A stretch of DNA of 12,063 bases from JALXDT01 sp964634755 (GTDB lineage: Bacteria; Acidobacteriota; Aminicenantia; JAMOAD01): positions 1 to 12,063 of the forward strand of contig CAZWJH010000075.1 of the NCBI GenBank assembly GCA_964634755.1, read 5' to 3'. Below are positions 1 to 5,757 of this stretch, in pieces. The translations under genes were made by a program, and so were the position numbers. Every line of letters starts with the position of its first letter. Position 1 is the stretch's first letter. The notes beneath the pieces were generated by a model. It did not search any database. It was not told where the DNA came from and worked only from the letters and a program-made list of their open reading frames with translations.

Positions 1-10
1 AGGAGGAAAA

Positions 11-313
11 ATGATTACTAAGGAAAAAGTAATAGAAAGACTTAAGGAAATCCTTGATCCTGAGCTTAATATAAGCGTATGGGATCTCGGATTAATTTAT
101 AAAATAGATATAAAAGATGATACAGTTTACATTGATATGACGCTAACAACTCCAGGGTGTCCTTTAATGACTACCTTACCTCTTTATGTAAAGCAGGAAG
201 TTGCAAGAATGGAAGGGGTTAAAGATGCAGATGTAAAACTCGTTTGGGAACCCAGGTGGACACCTGAAAGACTAACAGACGAAGCAAAGAAAAGATTGGG
301 AATAGAGACATAA
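11..313 (+). CDS. DUF59/MIP18-family iron-sulfur assembly protein (SufT/PaaD-like)
   Basis: Complete 100-residue single-domain protein of the DUF59 (MIP18/FAM96, PaaD/SufT-like) family, whose members help deliver or mature Fe-S clusters in the cytoplasm. The family hallmarks are visible: an N-terminal helix leading to the DPELN segment (residues 16-20), the WDLGLIY strand (24-30), the TTPGCP loop with the likely reactive Cys50, and the typical tail W-x-P-x-x-T-x-E-A-K-x-x-LG (about 83-98). A perfect AGGAGG sits at bases 1-6, four bases before the ATG, so the start is secure. uvrC follows after 11 bases and is probably cotranscribed; UvrC carries a four-cysteine cluster, but a functional link between the two is only inference. 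The gene may belong to an operon beginning left of the window. The family call is firm; the client protein is unknown. Confidence 0.88.
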   Translation: MITKEKVIERLKEILDPELNISVWDLGLIYKIDIKDDTVYIDMTLTTPGCPLMTTLPLYVKQEVARMEGVKDADVKLVWEPRWTPERLTDEAKKRLGIET

Positions 314-324
314 AAGAACGGGGG

Positions 325-1917
325 ATGTTAATCCCTTTTAAAAAAGAAAGTTTAATTTCAATACCGGAAAAGAGTGGTGTTTATTTTTTCTACAATATAG
401 AGAGGGAATTAGTTTACATTGGAAAAGCCGTAAATCTTCGCAAAAGACTTGCTTCATACTTTAAATCAAATTATTCTCACGGAATTTTATTTCCCGAAAG
501 CATAGAATATATTGAATACTTTATTACAAAAAATGAAAAGGAGGCATATTTTCTTGAGAGAGATTTTATAAAAAACAAAACTCCTAAATACAATATTAAA
601 CTTAAGGATGATAAGAATTTTTTACTTCTGAAAGTTAAAATTAATGAAGAGTTTCCATACATAATGACAGCAAGAAGAAAAACCGATTCAGACTCACTCT
701 ATTTTGGGCCATATGTGCCCGCATCTTATGCCTACAAAATTTTGAGAATTATTGGCAAAGCATTTAAAATAAGGACATGTAAAGAAAAAATCGGGAAGAG
801 AAAAAGGCCGTGTTTGGATTATTTTTTGGGACTATGCTCTGCTCCATGTGTGGGGAAAATTTCAAAAGAAGAATATGAAAAAAGCGTAAAAAATGCCATA
901 AATTTTTTAAATGGAAAAATTGAGTACATACTAGAAAATCTTAAAGAGAAGATGAAAAAGGCCTCTGACTCTCTTGAATTCGAAAAGGCCGCTGAAATAA
1001 GGGATTTGATTTTTGCTATTAAAAATATTGAAAAGAAAACCTACAAGAATACCGAAATAAGGGAAAATTATGATATCTGGGGATATAGAAGAGAATACAA
1101 CTCAGCTCTTTTTTCCCTTTTGAGAGCTGATAAAAACGGAAATATAAAGGAGAAAAAGGAGTTTTATTTAAAAAATGTCTTTATTTCAGATGAAGAATTA
1201 TTACTTTCTATTTTATCAGAATTCTATTTTAAAGAAAGTATTCCCAAAAGACTTATAATAGTCTCCAAACTTTCAAATGATATAAAAAAGAATCTGATAT
1301 CATTTTTGAGTTCAAAAAGTGGGAAAAAGATAAAAATATCGGAGGGGAGGGGAACACAGTTTAAGCAAATTATAGAAAATTTAAATGAAAACATTGAAAT
1401 TAAATTCAAGGAATTTGAAAAAGAGGATGCTTTGAAAGAGATGAAAAAAGAATTAAAATTAAAAAGGTATCCTGAAGTAATAGAAGCATACGATATATCT
1501 CATCTAAGCGGAACAAACATAGTAGGCTCAAAAGTGTCTTTTTACCGGGGAGAGCCTGCCCAAAAAGGCTATAGAAGGTATTTTATATCAAAATCTGAAA
1601 AAGCAAATGATCCTCAAAATATTTACAGAATCATAAAAAGAAGATTATCTTCCAAAAGAGATAAAAAAGTACCTGACCTCCTTCTCATAGACGGAGGTAT
1701 TGCTCAGCTCAATGCTGCAAAAAGAGCAATGGAGGAAATTGGAATTGATATAGACATTATCTCAATATCAAAAGGTAAAAAGGACACGCTTCATTTATTA
1801 ACAGGAAGAAGGATTCAAGAAAAAAATACAAGATGGTTTAAAATTTTAAAGTTTGCTCGTAATGAAGCTCACCGTTTTGCAATAAAATATCAGCGGATGA
1901 AAAGAAAAGATTATTAA
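325..1917 (+). CDS. uvrC: UvrABC excinuclease subunit C, lacking the C-terminal HhH domain
   Basis: UvrC makes both incisions around a lesion in nucleotide excision repair, recruited by UvrB. Domains in order: GIY-YIG nuclease (about 15-95; GVY at 18-20, YIG at 31-33, likely catalytic Glu78 in the FLERDFIK stretch); a four-cysteine cluster at Cys152, 163, 171 and 175; a UVR motif for UvrB contact (about 203-238); and the RNase H-like second nuclease with Asp390 (YDISH), Asp456 (LLIDGG) and His516 (NEAHRFAI). All expected catalytic residues are present. The protein is 530 residues, against about 590-620 for typical UvrC, and ends right after the RNase H-like domain, so the tandem helix-hairpin-helix DNA-binding region is missing. 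Reading past the stop in all three frames shows no HhH-like sequence, which argues against a simple frameshift. The ATG is preceded by a G-run with almost no spacer, so initiation may rely on coupling to the upstream gene. Confidence 0.93.
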   Translation: MLIPFKKESLISIPEKSGVYFFYNIERELVYIGKAVNLRKRLASYFKSNYSHGILFPESIEYIEYFITKNEKEAYFLERDFIKNKTPKYNIKLKDDKNFLLLKVKINEEFPYIMTARRKTDSDSLYFGPYVPASYAYKILRIIGKAFKIRTCKEKIGKRKRPCLDYFLGLCSAPCVGKISKEEYEKSVKNAINFLNGKIEYILENLKEKMKKASDSLEFEKAAEIRDLIFAIKNIEKKTYKNTEIRENYDIWGYRREYNSALFSLLRADKNGNIKEKKEFYLKNVFISDEELLLSILSEFYFKESIPKRLIIVSKLSNDIKKNLISFLSSKSGKKIKISEGRGTQFKQIIENLNENIEIKFKEFEKEDALKEMKKELKLKRYPEVIEAYDISHLSGTNIVGSKVSFYRGEPAQKGYRRYFISKSEKANDPQNIYRIIKRRLSSKRDKKVPDLLLIDGGIAQLNAAKRAMEEIGIDIDIISISKGKKDTLHLLTGRRIQEKNTRWFKILKFARNEAHRFAIKYQRMKRKDY

Positions 1918-1932
1918 AAATCTTCAAAGCAT

Positions 1933-1961
1933 TTGACATATTTTTTCCTTCCTGATAGAAT
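1933..1961 (+). promoter_or_regulatory. Sigma-70-type promoter of the asd-lysC-homocysteine operon
   Basis: A perfect -35 hexamer TTGACA (1933-1938), a 17-base spacer and the -10 hexamer TAGAAT (1956-1961, five of six consensus) lie 16 bases after the uvrC stop. Transcription would start near 1968, within a few bases of the first hairpin of the structured leader at 1971. This makes the leader the extreme 5' end of the operon mRNA and separates it from the uvrC transcript. Prediction from sequence only. Confidence 0.75.
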
Positions 1962-1967
1962 TTTGCA

Positions 1968-2090
1968 TTTCTTCAAAGCTCTGAGGCTATGAAGACGAGG
2001 GTAGGTTTTCCGGTTCCCCATGACCCTCACCAACCTGTCCCTGAAGAGGGGATAAGGTGGTTAAACCGGTTGGGGAAATTCCCCAAATAG
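1968..2090 (+). ncRNA. G+C-rich structured 5' leader RNA of unknown class (riboswitch candidate)
   Basis: This stretch is far richer in G+C than everything around it and is dense in self-complementarity, as expected of a structured RNA in an AT-rich genome. Helices found by eye: P1, CTTCA/TGAAG (1971-1975 with 1990-1994), extended across an A-A mismatch by AGCT/GGCT; P2, GAGGGT/ACCCTC (1997-2002 with 2023-2028); P3, a long hairpin with ACC/GGT, ACCT/AGGT and TCCC/GGGA segments (2029-2061); and P4, TTGGGGA/TCCCCAA (2070-2076 with 2080-2086). The P2 loop carries CCGGTT (2010-2015), exactly complementary to AACCGG at 2064-2069, giving a possible pseudoknot closing over P3. I compared it from memory with SAM-I, SAH, lysine, glycine, TPP, cobalamin, THF, ZTP, c-di-GMP, fluoride and T-box signatures and recognised none. 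Position at the 5' end of a homocysteine/aspartate-pathway mRNA suggests a cis-regulator; the ligand is unknown. Confidence 0.6.
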
Positions 2091-2092
2091 TA

Positions 2093-2162
2093 GTAGGAGG
2101 TTAAAAATGAACAAATTGATGTGTTAGTCAGTTCCACCCAAAAATCCCTCCCACTTTTTTTT
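2093..2162 (+). terminator. Possible intrinsic terminator/attenuator in the asd leader
   Basis: GTAGGAGG (2093-2100) can pair with CCTCCCAC (2147-2154) at seven of eight positions, directly followed by eight Ts (2155-2162). The 46-base loop can fold further, with GAAC (2109-2112) matching GTTC (2131-2134). The 5' arm contains the Shine-Dalgarno of the MNKLMC mini-ORF, so a ribosome there would block the stem. The 3' arm also overlaps a second perfect 9-base inverted repeat, AAAATCCCT (2141-2149) with AGGGATTTT (2174-2182), so the two stems exclude each other. The long loop makes this weaker than a classical terminator. Confidence 0.42.
2107..2127 (+). CDS. Putative six-codon leader peptide MNKLMC
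   Basis: ATG-AAC-AAA-TTG-ATG-TGT-TAG is preceded by a perfect AGGAGG (2095-2100) with a six-base spacer, one of the best ribosome binding sites in the window, yet it yields only MNKLMC. It lies between the structured RNA and the T8 tract, upstream of asd, and its Shine-Dalgarno forms one arm of the possible attenuator stem. It contains Lys and two Met codons, both end products of the aspartate family, but so short a peptide could contain them by chance. It may be a translated leader controlling read-through, or a ribosome loading site with no peptide function. Confidence 0.35.
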   Translation: MNKLMC

Positions 2163-2235
2163 ACTATTCAGTAAGGGATTTTCGAACTGTTGGGGTTTTT
2201 CACTTTGCTGAAAAAATACGATGGAGGTGTATACT

Positions 2236-3261
2236 ATGAAAAAAATAAAAGTTGCACTTTTAGGGGGAACAGGTTTAGTAGGACAGGCATTTGTGTCCAT
2301 ATTAACAAAACACCCGTTTTTTGATTTAACTTACATTATTGCTTCCGAAAAGAGAGAGGGTAAAAATTATCTGGAAAGCGTAAAATGGCTTTTGCCGGTT
2401 AAACCTACTTCCAATCTTAACAATACCAAGATAGAAAAATTTAACATTCCCAATTTAAAAGAAAAGGGAATAAAAATTATCTTTTCAGCACTTCCTTCCG
2501 ATGTGGCCAAAAATATCGAAAAAGAATTAAAAGATGAGGGTTTTTATATTTTTTCAAATTCAAGTGCTTTCAGATACAAAAATAATGTCCCGATTTTGAT
2601 TCCTGAAGTTAATTCAGAAGCACTGGAATTAATTAAAAAACAAGGATTCCCTCACAAAGGTTTTATTGTGACAAATGCAAATTGCTCCACAACTGGCCTG
2701 GTAATGGCTCTTGCTCCCTTGAAGGAATTGAAAATTAAAAAAATCTTTGTCTCCACTTATCAGGCAATTTCAGGAGCAGGCTTTCCTGGACTTTCAGCAA
2801 TGGAAATTTCAGGAAACCTCATTCCTTATATAAAGGATGAGGAAAAGAAAATTATAAAAGAAACAAATAAAATTCTTAACTCAAATTTTGAAATTTACCC
2901 CACTTGTGTCAGAGTGCCTGTTCTCTTCGGTCATCTTGAAACTGTGTGGATAAAATTTGGTGAAAAAGAAATAAGTGAAGAGAACATTGTTAGTTTGTGG
3001 CAAAATTTTAATAATCAAAATCTGTCCATTCCCAGTTTCCCAGAAAAAACTGTTGTTTATTCCGAAGAAGAGGCTTTTCCTCAACCCAAACTCTGTTTTT
3101 ACGGGGATCCTCCGGGAATGAGTATCTTTGTCGGAAGATTGAGAAAAGAGAGAGATATGTATGGATTTATCCTTCTTGTAAACAATCTTATCAGGGGAGC
3201 CGCCGGAGGTTCTGTTTTAAATGCTGAATTATTTGCGAAAAGATATGGAGAGACACTATGA
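2236..3261 (+). CDS. asd: Aspartate-semialdehyde dehydrogenase, archaeal/fungal type
   Basis: Catalyses NADPH-dependent reduction of aspartyl phosphate to aspartate semialdehyde in the cytoplasm, the second step of the aspartate pathway. In the 341-residue protein: Rossmann motif LLGGTGLVGQAF (8-19), catalytic Cys150 in TNANCSTTG, the STYQAISGAGFPG segment (173-185), substrate-side Arg226 and His233 in RVPVLFGH, and the C-terminal NNLIRGAAGGSVLNAEL run. The TYQAISGAG block and this C-terminus match the archaeal/fungal subclass (as in Methanocaldococcus) better than the E. coli type. I start it at 2236, where GGAGG (2223-2227) is eight bases upstream; the in-frame ATG at 2221 would add MEVYT but overlaps that ribosome site and has no Shine-Dalgarno of its own. 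It is first gene of the operon, behind the structured leader, and overlaps aspartokinase by four bases (ATGA). Confidence 0.95.
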   Translation: MKKIKVALLGGTGLVGQAFVSILTKHPFFDLTYIIASEKREGKNYLESVKWLLPVKPTSNLNNTKIEKFNIPNLKEKGIKIIFSALPSDVAKNIEKELKDEGFYIFSNSSAFRYKNNVPILIPEVNSEALELIKKQGFPHKGFIVTNANCSTTGLVMALAPLKELKIKKIFVSTYQAISGAGFPGLSAMEISGNLIPYIKDEEKKIIKETNKILNSNFEIYPTCVRVPVLFGHLETVWIKFGEKEISEENIVSLWQNFNNQNLSIPSFPEKTVVYSEEEAFPQPKLCFYGDPPGMSIFVGRLRKERDMYGFILLVNNLIRGAAGGSVLNAELFAKRYGETL

Positions 3262-4649
3262 GAAAAAAAAGAGTCATAAAAGTCGGCGGTTCTGTTTTAA
3301 AAAATAGCAAAGACTTCGAGAAAGTTCTTAAAATAATAGAGCAATATGGGAAAAGTTCAATAGTAGTGGTTTCTGCCCTTTCGGGAATAACGGATTTGCT
3401 TTTTGAACTAGGAGAAAAAAGCAAAAAAGACAAGGAAACAATAGAAAAATATCTTAAGAAAATTACAGAGATTCATTTGAAAATTTACAGGGATTTGATC
3501 AGCGGAAATGAGGCTGAAAATTTTGCCTTAAAATTACACAAAAGAGCAGAGGAACTATACAAAAAGCTTTTAGCAGCGTACTATCTTGAAGAAATCCCTC
3601 CATCCCTTCTTGATACTATAATAAGTTTTGGTGAAAAGTTCTCTTCTTTACTATTCACAGAAAGTTTGAAAGCAAAGGGAGTTTCCACAGAGGAAAAACT
3701 CCCTGAAAATATAGGACTCAAGACAGATGGTGTTTTCGGAGATGCCTCAGTCAAATTAGAAGAAAGTCAGTACAGCGTGAGGAAGGCTCTTTCTAATAAT
3801 ACAATTTATATTATCCCCGGGTTTTACGGAATATCATTAGAAGGTAAAATATCCGTTTTGGGAAGAGGAGGAAGTGATTATTCAGCTGCAGCAATAGCTA
3901 ATTGTGTTGAAGCTAAATCTTTGGATGTATGGAAGGATGTGAATGGTTTTATGAGTGCTGATCCAAAAACAATAAAGGACGCCAGAGAAATTAAAAGACT
4001 AAGCTATGATGAAGCTGCTGAACTTACCTATTTTGGAGCCAAAATATTACACCCTCGGACCTTTGAGCCAGTCTCCGCAAAAAATATCCCTGTTAGAATC
4101 TTTCACATAGATTCCTCATCAGGGCCGGAAAATCCAGCGACAATAATAGACAACGGGAAAAAAATTAGTTCAAAAGTCATAAAAAGCATAAGTTCAACAA
4201 ACGGAATGGGTATCTTAAGGCTTTGGGGGGCTGGAGTAGGGATAAAGCCTGGGATTATGGCACAGGTTACATCTGTTCTCAATATGGAAAAGATAAATAT
4301 AAAATCAATCATTACTTCTCAGACCCTGATAAATCTTTTGCTATCAAAAGAAGATCTTGAAAGGAGCTTTCAGCTGTTGAAAAAAATGCCACTCCCTGCC
4401 GTCGAAAAGATCGAAAAAAAAGAGAAAATAGCAGTTATTGCAGTTGTAGGAGAGGGAATAGTTGTAAAGCACGGTGTTGCTGCAAGAATCTTTAATGCTC
4501 TTGCAAAAGAAAAAATAAATATAGAAATAATTTCTTTGGGGGTATCACCTGTCGCCACTTATTTTATTGTTGAAGAGGGGGAAAGGGATAAAGCATTAAT
4601 TTCAATTCACAAGGAGTTCTTCAATGAGAACAATCAAAGAAATCAATGA
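3258..4649 (+). CDS. lysC: Aspartokinase with two C-terminal ACT domains
   Basis: Phosphorylates aspartate with ATP, the committed step toward lysine, threonine, methionine and here homocysteine. The amino-acid kinase domain covers about residues 3-290: KVGGSVL (8-14), the FGEKFSS segment near 124-130, GRGGSDYSA (202-210) and DVNGFMSADP (227-236). Two ACT domains follow, about 318-380 and 391-455, which in this family bind feedback inhibitors; the effector (Lys, Thr or other) cannot be read from sequence. At 463 residues it is a full-length monofunctional enzyme, with no homoserine dehydrogenase fused. GGAGAG (3247-3252), five bases before the ATG, sits inside the end of asd, giving a 4-base overlap and probable translational coupling. 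Pairing with asd and a DUF39 sulfurtransferase suggests aspartate semialdehyde for homocysteine as an important product. The symbol lysC is used for the enzyme type, not a proven lysine-specific isozyme. Confidence 0.95.
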   Translation: MRKKRVIKVGGSVLKNSKDFEKVLKIIEQYGKSSIVVVSALSGITDLLFELGEKSKKDKETIEKYLKKITEIHLKIYRDLISGNEAENFALKLHKRAEELYKKLLAAYYLEEIPPSLLDTIISFGEKFSSLLFTESLKAKGVSTEEKLPENIGLKTDGVFGDASVKLEESQYSVRKALSNNTIYIIPGFYGISLEGKISVLGRGGSDYSAAAIANCVEAKSLDVWKDVNGFMSADPKTIKDAREIKRLSYDEAAELTYFGAKILHPRTFEPVSAKNIPVRIFHIDSSSGPENPATIIDNGKKISSKVIKSISSTNGMGILRLWGAGVGIKPGIMAQVTSVLNMEKINIKSIITSQTLINLLLSKEDLERSFQLLKKMPLPAVEKIEKKEKIAVIAVVGEGIVVKHGVAARIFNALAKEKINIEIISLGVSPVATYFIVEEGERDKALISIHKEFFNENNQRNQ

Positions 4650-5757
4650 AAAAATTAAAAAAGGAAAAGCTGTTGTGTTAACTGCAAAAGAGGTTAAGAA
4701 TTTAGCTGAAGAAAAAGGGACAAAAGAAGTTTACAAAAAGGTGGACATTGTAACAACTGCAACTTTTAGCCCAATGTGTTCAAGTGGAATTTTCTTAAAC
4801 TTTGGACATACAAAGCCTCCGATGAAATTTCAAAAGGTTTATCTTGATAATGTACCGGCATACGGGGGCCTTGCTGCTGCAGATATCTATCTCGGTGCAA
4901 CGGAAATTTCTATAACAGATAAAAAACACGGCGGATCTCATGTGATTTATAAGTTGATTAAAGGTGAGAAAATAAAATTAAGAGCCTTTGGAATTCCAAC
5001 GGATTGTTACCCGAGAAGTGAGTATGAGACTGAATTTTCAATAAAGGATATAAATCAGGTTTACTTTTTTAACCCTCGAAATAATTACCAAAATTACAAT
5101 GCTGCGGTAAATAGTTCTAATAAGGAATTAAAGACATACTTAGGTAGAATAAGTCCTCATTTCGGAAGTATGAATTTTGCCGGAACTGGGGAAATCTCTC
5201 CTCTTATAAATGATCCTTATCTTAAGACAATAGGAATAGGAACAAAGATTTTCTTCGGTGGAGGGGAAGGCTTTATTGCGTGGGAAGGGACACAATTTAA
5301 TGCTAAAAAAGAAAGAAATAGGAAAACCGGACTTCCGATAGGCCCTGGAGCAACTCTTGCAATAATAGCAGATTTGAGAAATGTAAAAGAAGAGTTCATA
5401 AAGCCTGTGTACATACCGGGATACGGAGTAAGTATTTATATTTCAATTGGAATTCCCATCCCAATTTTAAACGAAGAAATTGCAAGATATGTTTCCGTAA
5501 GAAATAAGGAGATAATTACAAACATTGAAGATTATAGTAAAGGAGAGATTATAGGGAAAATCTCGTACAAGGAACTCATAGAGAGAAGGGTAACTTTCAA
5601 AGGAAAGAAGATCCCGGTAAGATCCCTTACAAAGCATGCTAAAGCAGAAGAAATACTAAAAATACTAAAAGATAAAATCTTATCAAGGCACTTTTTCCTC
5701 ACAGAACCTGTTGAAAACCTACCGATATACGGTAAATTTGAGAATTTTGGAGGATAG
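4624..5757 (+). CDS. DUF39/COG1900 homocysteine biosynthesis protein (aspartate-semialdehyde sulfurtransferase)
   Basis: Member of the DUF39 (COG1900, HcyBIO) family. In Methanosarcina acetivorans the homologue MA1821, with the ferredoxin-like partner MA1822, makes homocysteine directly from aspartate semialdehyde and sulfur, bypassing homoserine. Visible here: a short N-terminal helical part; PMCSSGIFLNFGH with Cys52; the glycine/alanine-rich AYGGLAAADIYLGAT segment (79-93); GIPTDCYPR with Cys128; and FGGGEGFIAWEGTQ in the centre. Cys52 and Cys128 lie where the two functional cysteines of the methanogen enzyme are expected (near 54 and 131 as I recall). The protein is 377 residues and ends after the catalytic domain, with no CBS pair such as MA1821 carries. 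AAGGAG (4611-4616) gives a seven-base spacer, and the gene overlaps lysC by 26 bases. Lying next to asd and aspartokinase, which make its substrate, strongly supports the role. Confidence 0.88.
   Translation: MRTIKEINEKIKKGKAVVLTAKEVKNLAEEKGTKEVYKKVDIVTTATFSPMCSSGIFLNFGHTKPPMKFQKVYLDNVPAYGGLAAADIYLGATEISITDKKHGGSHVIYKLIKGEKIKLRAFGIPTDCYPRSEYETEFSIKDINQVYFFNPRNNYQNYNAAVNSSNKELKTYLGRISPHFGSMNFAGTGEISPLINDPYLKTIGIGTKIFFGGGEGFIAWEGTQFNAKKERNRKTGLPIGPGATLAIIADLRNVKEEFIKPVYIPGYGVSIYISIGIPIPILNEEIARYVSVRNKEIITNIEDYSKGEIIGKISYKELIERRVTFKGKKIPVRSLTKHAKAEEILKILKDKILSRHFFLTEPVENLPIYGKFENFGG

Noticed and set aside
1915..1975. uvrC frameshift hiding the missing HhH domain
   Set aside because: All three frames after the stop close quickly or give no HhH-like residues, and a promoter occupies the space.
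1989..2090. A 33-codon ORF (ATG at 1989, stop TAG at 2088) through the G+C-rich leader
   Set aside because: It has no properly spaced Shine-Dalgarno, a composition unlike all other genes here, and follows exactly the region where both strands of several helices lie. Structured RNA explains it better than coding.
1968..2235. Leader as a known element: SAM-I, lysine, cobalamin, TPP or THF riboswitch, T-box, SRP RNA
   Set aside because: The conserved cores I know for these (such as the T-box AGGGTGGNACCGCG or the cobalamin GCCACTG) are absent. An Rfam search would be decisive.
2221..2235. Upstream ATG as the asd start (MEVYTMKK...)
   Set aside because: The GGAGG following this ATG is correctly placed for the ATG at 2236, and the Rossmann fold begins normally after MKKIKV. 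The same logic excludes the outer ATG of the GH13 gene at 11931.
3208..3301. Repeated GGTTCTGTTTTAAA at about 3208 and 3288
   Set aside because: Both copies encode the GGSVLN/K peptide, once at the end of Asd and once in the aspartokinase ATP-binding motif. Coincidental shared codons, not a repeat element.
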